Positions 17,027 to 24,682 of a stretch of 64,000 bases of DNA are shown here, one piece after another. Location: positions 115,552 to 179,551 of the forward strand of contig DATMML010000137.1 in assembly GCA_035570235.1 (NCBI GenBank). Direction: 5' to 3'. Under the pieces are notes generated by a model that was not told the origin of the DNA, searched no databases, and worked only from the letters and a program-made list of their open reading frames with translations. The stretch is from Vicinamibacteria bacterium (GTDB taxonomy: Bacteria; Acidobacteriota; Vicinamibacteria; Fen-336). A program made the position numbers and the translations under genes. Within the stretch, counting starts at the first letter, position 1, and each line of letters starts with the position of its first letter.

Positions 17027-19243
17027 ATGAACGAACAGGTGGTCCTCCAGGACGCTCGCCGCTACCTGGCGATGATCCACAAGCGTCGAGGGATCTTGAT
17101 CACCTGCCTGGCCCTAAGCTTGGTCGTCGCCGTCCTCTATAACTACACCACGCGCCCCGTTTACCAAGCTACGGCCCAAGTTCTCATCGACCGCGACACG
17201 CCCAACGTCCTCCCCAACAAGGAATTGGTCGACGTCGTGCAAGCGGGCGCGGACTACTACCAGACGCAGTACCAACTCCTGCGCGGCCGCATGCTGGCCC
17301 AGAAAGTAGTGGAACGACTGGGCATGCAGAAGGGTGCCGAGTTCCAAACCGGTCCCTTGATGACGCCCTGGGAGCGCTTCCAACGACGCTTCCTGGGAAA
17401 ACTGCCCGCCGCGACCCTGGACAGCGACGGCATGCTGCTCTCGCCCGCGGTAGCGGCCTTCCGGTCCCGGGTCACGGTCGAGCCGGTCCCGGGCAGTCGC
17501 TTGGTCAACCTGCGCTTCACCGCGTACGACCCGGACCTCGCCGCCCAGGCCGTCAACGCCCTGGCCCAGCTCTATATCGAGCAATCCCTGGAGTTTCGGT
17601 TCACCACCTCTACCGAAGCCACGGGCTGGCTCGGAGACCGCCTCAAGGAACAGCAACTGAAGGCGGATCTCGCGGAGAAGGCCCTCCAGCAGTACCGCGA
17701 GAAAGAGGGCCTCGTCAATCTCGAGGAGAAGCAGAGCCTCGTCGAACAGAAACTATCCGCCTTGAACGCGGCCATGTTGAACGCCCGCACGGAACGCATC
17801 ACCAAAGAGACCGTCTACAACCAAATGAGGAACCTGGGGTCCTCCCTCGAGACTTTTCCCCTGGTGCTGGGCAGCCCCGTGGTCCAGAACCTGAAGACGC
17901 AGCTCGCCGACCTGCAGAAGGACCAGGCCCGTCTCTCGGAGACGCTCGGGGACAAGCACCCGGACATGATCAAAGTGCGGAACCAGATCCGGGCTACCGA
18001 GGAGAAGCTCCGCAACGAGATGCACAACGTCGTGCGGGCCGCGGAGACGGACTACCGGACGGCTGGCCAGCAGGAGGCCAACCTCCAGGCCAGCCTCGAA
18101 GTCGTGAAGCGCGAGGCTCTCGAGGTCAACCGAAAGGCGATCGAGTTCGGGGTCTTGAAGCGCGAGGTGGAGAGCAACCAGCAGCTCTACAAGGAGCTGC
18201 TCAACCGGAATAAGCAGACGGGCCTCGAGACCGAGCTCAAGACCACCAACATCCGGGTGGTGGAGAAGGCGGAGGTACCGCGGGCGCCCATCTCCCCCCA
18301 GCGGATGCGGAATTATGAGCTCGCGGTCCTCATCGGCCTCGCCCTCGGCATCGGCCTCACCGTCCTTTTCGAGCACCTCGACAACACGCTCAAGACGCCG
18401 GAGGACGTGAAGGAGCACCTGGGCCTGCCTTTCTTGGGAATGGTGCCAGACGTGGGAGCCCGGCCGACGGCCGCGGGCACCCCCCGGGCCTCGCCCCTCA
18501 TCTTGAAGAACCCCCAGTCCGCGGTGGCGGAGTCCTACCGCGTCCTCCGCACGAACCTGATCTTCTCTTCCGCGGAAACCACGGGCCGGGCGCTCGTCGT
18601 GAGCAGCGCCAACCCCGGCGAGGGGAAGACAACGACGGTCGCGAACCTGGCTTCGTCCCTCGCCCTCAACGGAGCCAGGGTATTGGCCGTCGACGCCGAC
18701 CTCCGGCGACCCACCATGCACCAGCATTTCGGAATCGCCAAGACGCCGGGCCTCACCGATCTGATCGTGGGGAAGTGCCAAGCCTCCCAGGCCATCCAGG
18801 CCACACGCTTCAAGGGCTTGCAGGTCTTGCCCTGCGGCTACGTGCCTCCGAACCCGGCGGAGCTTCTGGGCTCGCCTGCGATGAAGCACGTCGTGGAAGC
18901 CCTGAAGAGCCATTACGACTGGGTGCTCATTGACACCCCCCCCATCCTGGCCATGGCCGACACCCCTGTTCTCTGCCCCCTGGTGGAAGGCGTCATCCTC
19001 GTGGTGGGGGCGGAGGTGAGTGGCCGGCCCACCCTTCAGCGGGCCGTAGACCAAATCCTCAACGTCGGAGGGAAGATCACCGGGGTCGTCCTCAACAAGG
19101 TCAACCTCGAGCGTAACTCCTACTACTACGGGCAGTACTACGGAGAGTACTACCGGGCCTACTACGCGGAGGGCTCCTCCCGGCAGATGCGGGCGGCGGG
19201 CGACGAGCCCCGGCCCGGACCCCGACCCGTCCGGCGGTCGTGA
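17027..19243 (+). CDS. wzc: Polysaccharide co-polymerase / tyrosine autokinase (Wzc type)
   Basis: 738 residues. Wzz-type N-terminus with a first membrane helix at about 24-40, a long coiled periplasmic region (KEQQLKADLAEKALQQYREKE.., EEKLRNEMHNVVRAAETDYR), the GNVR-like segment, and a second helix near 430 (YELAVLIGLALGIGLTVLF). The cytoplasmic BY-kinase has Walker A NPGEGKTTT at about 530, Walker A' VLAVDADLRRP, and Walker B WVLIDTPP. The tail carries a tyrosine cluster (SYYYGQYYGEYYRAYY, about 697-712), the usual autophosphorylation site. It controls polymer length and export with the Wza-type protein. Fused kinase and co-polymerase are as in Proteobacteria. Confidence 0.94.
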   Translation: MNEQVVLQDARRYLAMIHKRRGILITCLALSLVVAVLYNYTTRPVYQATAQVLIDRDTPNVLPNKELVDVVQAGADYYQTQYQLLRGRMLAQKVVERLGMQKGAEFQTGPLMTPWERFQRRFLGKLPAATLDSDGMLLSPAVAAFRSRVTVEPVPGSRLVNLRFTAYDPDLAAQAVNALAQLYIEQSLEFRFTTSTEATGWLGDRLKEQQLKADLAEKALQQYREKEGLVNLEEKQSLVEQKLSALNAAMLNARTERITKETVYNQMRNLGSSLETFPLVLGSPVVQNLKTQLADLQKDQARLSETLGDKHPDMIKVRNQIRATEEKLRNEMHNVVRAAETDYRTAGQQEANLQASLEVVKREALEVNRKAIEFGVLKREVESNQQLYKELLNRNKQTGLETELKTTNIRVVEKAEVPRAPISPQRMRNYELAVLIGLALGIGLTVLFEHLDNTLKTPEDVKEHLGLPFLGMVPDVGARPTAAGTPRASPLILKNPQSAVAESYRVLRTNLIFSSAETTGRALVVSSANPGEGKTTTVANLASSLALNGARVLAVDADLRRPTMHQHFGIAKTPGLTDLIVGKCQASQAIQATRFKGLQVLPCGYVPPNPAELLGSPAMKHVVEALKSHYDWVLIDTPPILAMADTPVLCPLVEGVILVVGAEVSGRPTLQRAVDQILNVGGKITGVVLNKVNLERNSYYYGQYYGEYYRAYYAEGSSRQMRAAGDEPRPGPRPVRRS

Positions 19244-19265
19244 GTCCATAGCCCTCAAGCACCGC

Positions 19266-19295
19266 TTGAAATGGGAACCCGAAAAGTGCTATGGT
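19266..19295 (+). promoter_or_regulatory. Sigma70-like promoter
   Basis: TTGAAA (19266-19271), 18-bp spacer, TATGGT (19290-19295). Start of transcription would be near 19302, about 20 bases before ATG 19322, with GAGG at 19312-19315 as ribosome site. It supports 19322 rather than an in-frame ATG at 19271. Confidence 0.5.
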
Positions 19296-19321
19296 ATAAG
19301 GGTCTCTCTCTGAGGACCGAC

Positions 19322-20356
19322 ATGCGCAAAGCCGCCGCCGTAGTTCTCGCGGGCCTCCTGAGCGCACCCCCGGTGAGCCTCGGATCGGCCCCTGTGCTGG
19401 GGACGATCCAGGGGGTGGTGACCCTGGATGGGCGACCCCTGAGCGGGGTGGCGGTGGCCTTCATCGACCTCCAATCCGGCAACGTAGTGCGGGCCACGAC
19501 GGGCTCCAATGGGGCCTTCGAGACCAGCGCCGCGGCCGGGCAGTACGCGGTGACGACGGAGAGCCAGGCGGGCCTGGTCGTGGGCCGGGCGCCGGTGCGG
19601 GTCGCGGTCGTGCCGGGGCGCGTAGCTTCCGCCGAGATCGAGCTCTTCGCCCAGACGACGGCGATGCTGCAGGAGCCCCCCCAGAAGCCCACGGCGACCA
19701 CGACGACGCCGAACATCCCGGCGGCGCAGCAGCAGCCTCCGACCACGACCGCCCCCACCACCGGCGCCGGTGCCGCAATCAACTTCGAGCCCGTGACCTG
19801 CTTCGTGGCGGGGGAGTTCCCCCTCCTCGACGCTGGGATCGAGCCCCTGTCGAGCGTCGCGCGGGCCCGGACCTACTTCAAGGCGGCCCAGGGAGCGAAC
19901 TTCTACTACGTGGAGATGACCCAGGAGGCAGGACGCTTCTTCGGCAAGCTCCCCCGGCCCAAGATAGAGGCGAGCCCGCTCACCTACTACCTCCAGGCCA
20001 CGACCACCGAGTTCGAGGAGAGCCAGACCCCCGAGATCGAGGCGATAGTGGTCGAGAAGAAAGAGGACTGCGGCGACCGCAAGATCGCCGCCTTCGGGCC
20101 TCCAGGCGAGGTCACCGTCTTCTCGGCCGCCACCGGGGCCTCCATCGCACCCCTCGGCTTCGCGGCGGGCGGGGCGGCCATCGCCCTCGGCACCGTCCTG
20201 CTCATCCTCGGCGGGGCCGCGGCGGCGGGGATCACGACCGCGGTCGTGACCAACCCCCAGTCCACGCCCCCCCCGGCAACTCCCAGCCCCACCGCGATCC
20301 CGGTGGCCATCCCTACCCCGATAGCCACGCCGACGCCGATCACTACGTTCCGTTAG
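19322..20356 (+). CDS. Secreted protein with carboxypeptidase-regulatory-like domain
   Basis: 344 residues from ATG 19322 (see promoter). The signal peptide runs to about SLGSA. Residues 25-110 have the pattern of a CarboxypepD_reg/CNA-B-like beta sandwich (GTIQGVVTLDGRPLSGVAVAF..). A Thr/Pro/Gln linker follows, then an unassigned region with PVTCFVAGEFPLLDAGIEP and YYLQATTTEF. A strongly hydrophobic Gly/Ala segment (about 283-312, LGTVLLILGGAAAAGITTAVV) is followed by a Pro/Thr tail. The likely location is the periplasm or inner-membrane surface, tethered by the C-terminal helix. It lies beside the polysaccharide kinase; function unknown. Confidence 0.72.
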   Translation: MRKAAAVVLAGLLSAPPVSLGSAPVLGTIQGVVTLDGRPLSGVAVAFIDLQSGNVVRATTGSNGAFETSAAAGQYAVTTESQAGLVVGRAPVRVAVVPGRVASAEIELFAQTTAMLQEPPQKPTATTTTPNIPAAQQQPPTTTAPTTGAGAAINFEPVTCFVAGEFPLLDAGIEPLSSVARARTYFKAAQGANFYYVEMTQEAGRFFGKLPRPKIEASPLTYYLQATTTEFEESQTPEIEAIVVEKKEDCGDRKIAAFGPPGEVTVFSAATGASIAPLGFAAGGAAIALGTVLLILGGAAAAGITTAVVTNPQSTPPPATPSPTAIPVAIPTPIATPTPITTFR

Positions 20357-20395
20357 GAGGAGAGGGCCAACCGCTCTGGCCCGCCGAGCGGACGC

Positions 20396-22450
20396 TCAGC
20401 GCCAGGTGATTTGGTTCTTCAGGCTGTCGCCCTTGTTGGCGGTGACGAGGACCTCGGTCGACCAGGAGGTCGTGCCGTCCTTCCAGGATGCGGAGACCTC
20501 CCCGAGCAGGGCCCGCTGCTGCGGTTCCACATCCCGCACCTTGGAGGCGAACGGCGCTCCTGACCCCGTGCCGTTCACGGCGGTGGTGACGCTGATGGCC
20601 CCAACCCGGATCGCCTTCTTCCCATCGTTCACGAGGTAGAACTTCAGGCTGTAGTTGTCGTTGGGGCGAATGCCCGAGGCCGGGTTCATCTCGAACTCGA
20701 TCCGGCCCAGGAAGTCGGGGGCCTTCTGGACGGCCGCCCCGTCGAAGCCGGCCAGCCCGTCCTGGGCCTTCTCCGTCTTGACCACCGTCCGGCCGGGGAC
20801 GAACTTTTTCCGGGCGGCGTCGCGGAGGGCGATCGCATTCGTCCGATCGCCCGCGGCCTTGGCGTTGCCCGGGTCGAGCCTCAAGACGTCGTCCAGGGCG
20901 CCGATGGCGGCGTCGTACTGGCGGGAGGCGAGCGCGCTGTCCGCCTGCGCCTGGAGGCTGGCCACCTGGGCCGCGGTCTGCTGGGCGCGGAGCGCGTCCG
21001 CGGAGGGCCCTGTGGCAGTGGCGGCAGGACCGGGCGTCGGCCCCGCCTTCTTGGGGGAGGCCGAGGGGGTGGGAGGGGCGGGCGTCGCGAGGGTGGGCGG
21101 CGGCGTCGGCTTGACGATCGTGATCGCTTCTTCGACGGTGGGACGAGGGGTGGGCTCGACCGCCACCGTGGTGGGCGGGGGCGGAAGCGGAGGCAGGGTC
21201 GGATTCGGGATCTGTGAGGCCGGAGAGGGTGTTTGGACGACTCCGGGGGATTGGCCCGGCACCGGTAAGAAGCGCCGGGCCACGAAGAGCCCGCCGCCCA
21301 CGACGGCGACGACGCCAAGGCCGAGAGCGGCGTAAAGGCCGGTCCGCGAGGAAGCCTTGCCGCGGGCGGGGACCGCGGGCGCGGCCGGAGACCCCGCCGG
21401 GTGAGGCCGCGGGCGCGGGCTCGGGGGAGCCTCCTTCTTGAGGGCGATGGGCTTTGCCGTCGGACTCACTCGGGGTGTCGGGGTGCTGGAGGCCGGTGGC
21501 GCGCTCGGACGGGGGGCATGGGGGGCGCTCGGCGGGCGCGGAGCCCGTGCTGGGGCCTCAACTTCCACATGGGGCGGGGGGGCGGGTCGTGGGATCGCGG
21601 GGAGGGTGGCCTCGCCCAGTGCCTCGTGCGCGGGGTTGAGGGCCATCGTTGGCTCCAGAGGCGCCCCGTTCAACTCGACGGTCGGCTCCACCTCGGGCGT
21701 GACTTCCGTGGCCTCCATGAGGAGGGTGGGCTCGTTTTCCTCCGGGGCCGCCGCCGGCGGAGCCTCGACCAGGGTCTCCGCCGTCTCGTCCTCAAAGAAC
21801 GTAGCCGGGTACGCGGCCGGCTCGGGGATCGAGTCCGGCTCGAATCGCGCTGGTTCCTCGGGGGAGGTAGCCCCGGCCGACTCCTCCGCTAGAAATTCGG
21901 GCTCCGTCGGCGACGCGGCGGGCTCCGCGCTTTCGGCGTGTGACGAAGCCTCTACCTCTGGCCCGACCTCGAGGAACGGCGACTCCCCATGCGTCTCCGG
22001 GGCGACCAGAGCCTCGGGGGCGGCCAGCGCCTCCGGCCCCAGGGCCAGGGTCTCGCTCTCGGCCGAGTGCTCCGGGGGGGGCAGGGGGATTGGGGGGGGG
22101 GCCGGCGGCTGCGCGGGCGCACGGGGCAGGATGCATTGGAGCATCACCACGTCGGCCTCGCCGGGGGTGCCCAGCCAGACGATGTCGCCGTTGCGCAGGG
22201 GTACGGGCTCGCTGACGCGGCTGTCGTTCACGTGGACCCCGCGCACGCTGCCCACATCGTGGATGGTAACGCCCGTCGCATCGATGACCAGGCGGGCGTG
22301 GAGGGGGCTCACACCGGGGAGAACCAGCCGGAAGTCCGATGACGGATCGGAGCCCACCGAAATGCTCTGGGCTCCCTCGTCGAGGACGAACCGCGTGCCG
22401 GCCAGCGGACCACCAAGGACGGTGAGGGACGGTCGCTTATGGTCCGCCAT
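20396..22450 (-). CDS. FHA-domain membrane protein with long Pro/Glu-rich linker
   Basis: 684 residues. An FHA domain at about 8-105 (GSDPSSDFRL, VSPLHARLVID, HDVGSVRGVHVNDSRV) is predicted to bind phosphothreonine in the cytoplasm. About 250 residues of low-complexity Pro/Ala/Glu linker follow. A membrane helix lies at about 372-395 (GLYAALGLGVVAVVGGGLFVA). Outside are another Pro/Thr linker, a TPR-like helical pair (ALASRQYDAAIGALDDVLRLDPGNAKA) and a beta-rich C-terminal domain. The layout suggests phospho-signalling across the membrane, but no Ser/Thr kinase is in the window. Two long G tracts (22074-22081, 22092-22101) encode linker prolines. Confidence 0.78.
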   Translation of the reverse strand: MADHKRPSLTVLGGPLAGTRFVLDEGAQSISVGSDPSSDFRLVLPGVSPLHARLVIDATGVTIHDVGSVRGVHVNDSRVSEPVPLRNGDIVWLGTPGEADVVMLQCILPRAPAQPPAPPPIPLPPPEHSAESETLALGPEALAAPEALVAPETHGESPFLEVGPEVEASSHAESAEPAASPTEPEFLAEESAGATSPEEPARFEPDSIPEPAAYPATFFEDETAETLVEAPPAAAPEENEPTLLMEATEVTPEVEPTVELNGAPLEPTMALNPAHEALGEATLPAIPRPAPPPHVEVEAPARAPRPPSAPHAPRPSAPPASSTPTPRVSPTAKPIALKKEAPPSPRPRPHPAGSPAAPAVPARGKASSRTGLYAALGLGVVAVVGGGLFVARRFLPVPGQSPGVVQTPSPASQIPNPTLPPLPPPPTTVAVEPTPRPTVEEAITIVKPTPPPTLATPAPPTPSASPKKAGPTPGPAATATGPSADALRAQQTAAQVASLQAQADSALASRQYDAAIGALDDVLRLDPGNAKAAGDRTNAIALRDAARKKFVPGRTVVKTEKAQDGLAGFDGAAVQKAPDFLGRIEFEMNPASGIRPNDNYSLKFYLVNDGKKAIRVGAISVTTAVNGTGSGAPFASKVRDVEPQQRALLGEVSASWKDGTTSWSTEVLVTANKGDSLKNQITWR

Positions 22451-22504
22451 CTCGTTATCCCCGCTCCCTCACGGGAGACGATTCTCTGTTCGAAAGGTCT
22501 CTAG

Positions 22505-22533
22505 ATTCTAGGGTTGCCGCCGATGAGGGTCAA
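22505..22533 (-). promoter_or_regulatory. Sigma70-like promoter of the FHA gene
   Basis: On the minus strand: TTGACC (22533-22528), spacer exactly 17 bp, TAGAAT (22510-22505). Predicted start near 22498 leaves a leader of about 48 bases before ATG 22450, with GGGGAT as ribosome site. Confidence 0.65.
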
Positions 22534-22606
22534 GCGAGGCCGCTGCCGGTGGGATCCGGCGTTCCTCTTCGCCCGTTAGAATCCGAGGTCACTCGGCCTT
22601 TAGCGG

Positions 22607-23968
22607 TCATGAACTTGGCGAGGTCCGTGCCGTTTGACGCAGCGCCAGAGCCGACAGGGCAACGTAAGTGAGGGCGTTGGCGGGGATCTGCCAATTGAAG
22701 TCCACGAGGGCGTGAAACCCGAGGGCGATGAGCGCACCCAGGATCCCGGCGTCGAGCGGCGTGTGGGAGGCCGCGCGCGCGGCGGCCCGAAAGAGGGTGA
22801 CGAGGAGGCTGGCCACGAGCGCGCTCCCCACCAGGCCAAGGTCGAGAAGGACCTGGAGGTAGTCATTGTGGGCCTCGCCGATGAAGAGCATCCGCCAGAT
22901 TGTCTGGTAGCGGAGATAAGCGGTTCCGAAGGCGTTGAAGCCCACTCCAAAAAAGGGGAAGCGCGGGATCATCTGCGCCATGTCCCTCCAGAGGATGAGC
23001 CGGCTCGCCTCGAGACCGCGCTTCTCGAAGCCCTCGACCACTCCAGAGAGTCCGATCCAGGCCAGGCCCAGGATCGCGATGGCGGCAATCACGACCACGG
23101 CCTGGCGGCGGTGCCGGAACGCGAGGGGCAGGGCGACGATGGAGACGGCAAAGGCCACGACCCCGCCCCGCGACTGCGAGGCCAGGAGGCCCACCACCAC
23201 GAACATCGCGACCGTGGCCTGGCGAATGGCAGCGTTCCCCTCCGGGCCGCCCAGGGCCAGCCAACCCACCCGCCTCCGCCGCCACGCCCTCCCCAGCCTC
23301 TGGAAGGCCTCGACCGTGAAGGCAAGGGCGAGGGGTATCGCCATCACCAGGTAGCCCGCGAAGTGGTTCCGGTTGACGTAGGGGCCGAAGACCGCGTAGT
23401 CGTGGGTGGGTTTCCAGAGGCCGTAGATCGTGGTGGTGCCCGCGGCGGCCTGGAGGAGGGCCACCAGGGTCAGCAGAACTCCGGTGGCCACCACCACCCC
23501 CGCCAGGCGGCGGCGCCAGCGCTCCTCTCCGAACTCCCGGAAGACGGCGCCGAAGAACAGGCTGAAGGCCACCAGGAAGGCGAGCCCCCGCCAGGTGTCG
23601 GGCGGGCTCACCGACACCGGCCGCCAGGCAGTCAGGGGTGGCATAAGGAGAGTGTCGCTGTAGAAGGAGAAAGAGCCCGGGCTCACGAGCCGCAGGAGGA
23701 GGGGAGGAAGAGGAACGAGCTGGACCAGGACCAGGAGATGAAGGGCCAGGAGCAGGCGCCGGGCGGGCACGGGGGGTACATCGGCGCCGAGCGAGCGGGC
23801 CCAGTGCCCGCGGGCCCAGGAGAAGAGGCCGCCCGCGCCGGCCAGACCGAGGAGGGGGATGAACGCCGGCTCGTGTACGGAGCCGAAGGCGAGAGGCGCG
23901 GCCGTCAGGAGGGCGAGGAGGAGGACGCGCAGACCATCACCCGCCCGGTCGGGGATGAGCCCGCTCAT
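22607..23968 (-). CDS. O-antigen ligase / polymerase family membrane protein
   Basis: 453 residues with about eleven hydrophobic helices. The family core is clear: FGPYVNRNHFAGYLVMAIPLALA (the VNRNHFA motif), SRGGVVAF, the large periplasmic loop with RLILWRDMAQMIPRFPFFGVGFNAF, and AHNDYLQVLLDLGLVG with the conserved His. Members either polymerise repeat units (Wzy) or ligate glycans to lipid A or protein (WaaL/PglL); sequence alone does not decide. It overlaps the upstream lipoprotein gene by 4 bases. The finished glycan would come from the neighbouring biosynthesis genes. Confidence 0.88.
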   Translation of the reverse strand: MSGLIPDRAGDGLRVLLLALLTAAPLAFGSVHEPAFIPLLGLAGAGGLFSWARGHWARSLGADVPPVPARRLLLALHLLVLVQLVPLPPLLLRLVSPGSFSFYSDTLLMPPLTAWRPVSVSPPDTWRGLAFLVAFSLFFGAVFREFGEERWRRRLAGVVVATGVLLTLVALLQAAAGTTTIYGLWKPTHDYAVFGPYVNRNHFAGYLVMAIPLALAFTVEAFQRLGRAWRRRRVGWLALGGPEGNAAIRQATVAMFVVVGLLASQSRGGVVAFAVSIVALPLAFRHRRQAVVVIAAIAILGLAWIGLSGVVEGFEKRGLEASRLILWRDMAQMIPRFPFFGVGFNAFGTAYLRYQTIWRMLFIGEAHNDYLQVLLDLGLVGSALVASLLVTLFRAAARAASHTPLDAGILGALIALGFHALVDFNWQIPANALTYVALSALALRQTARTSPSS

Positions 23969-24624
23969 GGGGGCAGGCGCTCGATCCTCAAGACGCTCCC
24001 GCGGGCGTCGTAGACGATGCGTCGGTCCGGACGGCCGGCGCCGCTTGTGTCCAGCTCCTCGCTCCGGAGACGGCCGCCCTCCCAGGTCTGCCAGCGGTCG
24101 ATCCGCCCGTCACGGTCGGAGTCGATCTCCACCCGCACCACCTGGCCGTCGCGCAGGATCTCGACGCGGTCCACCTTGCCGTCGCCGTCCTCGTCGTACT
24201 CGATACGCGACGGCCGGCCCTGGGGCCCGGGGAAGGTCCAAATATCGGGTCTCTGACGCCCGCGCCGCGACCGGCCCACTTTCTCGAGGACGCCCTTGGC
24301 GTCGTAGTACTCCCAGCGGTCGATCCAGCCGTCAAAGTCCTCGTCCACCTCCACCAGCCCGACTTGGCCGGAGGCGTCGTAGTGCACGATGTAGTCTCCG
24401 CGACCATCCCCGTTGCTGTCGTACTCGATGCGGTCCAAGCGTCCCATGGTGTCGTAGAAGGCCTTGTAGCGGCCGCGGTCGAGGAGGTAGAACTCGCGGT
24501 TGCCCTGTTTGACCATGGGCAGGGGGGCGGGCGGCATGCCCCCCAGGCCGCCGCAGGCCCGATCGGTGCAGGCGCCGGCGAGGAGCCCGAGGGCCAGGAG
24601 GGGCACGCGCGGGGCGGCCTTCAT
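23965..24624 (-). CDS. Lipoprotein with five DxDxDGxxD calcium-type repeats
   Basis: 219 residues. The signal peptide ends in LLAGAC, a lipobox-like site with Cys19. The rest is built of repeats of about 25-30 residues, each ending in an acidic loop: DSNGDGRGD, DEDFDGWID, DEDGDGKVD, DSDRDGRID and DTSGAGRPD, separated by short beta segments. The loops resemble the calcium sites of EF-hand-like and thrombospondin-3-type repeats; the last is degenerate. It is translationally coupled to the ligase (4-bp overlap), suggesting a shared role at the cell surface. No function is known. Confidence 0.72.
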   Translation of the reverse strand: MKAAPRVPLLALGLLAGACTDRACGGLGGMPPAPLPMVKQGNREFYLLDRGRYKAFYDTMGRLDRIEYDSNGDGRGDYIVHYDASGQVGLVEVDEDFDGWIDRWEYYDAKGVLEKVGRSRRGRQRPDIWTFPGPQGRPSRIEYDEDGDGKVDRVEILRDGQVVRVEIDSDRDGRIDRWQTWEGGRLRSEELDTSGAGRPDRRIVYDARGSVLRIERLPP

Positions 24625-24682
24625 GCGAGGGATGAGCGTAGCACGAAGTCGCCTGCGCCCTCGGCTCGGGCGCGGCGGGGGC

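Noticed and set aside
17753..19258. About 500-codon open frame antisense to wzc
   Set aside because: Same reason: no family signal, and the plus-strand kinase is certain.
22634..24013. About 460-codon plus-strand frame antisense to the ligase
   Set aside because: Low-complexity Glu/Gly/His translation opposite a clear membrane protein.
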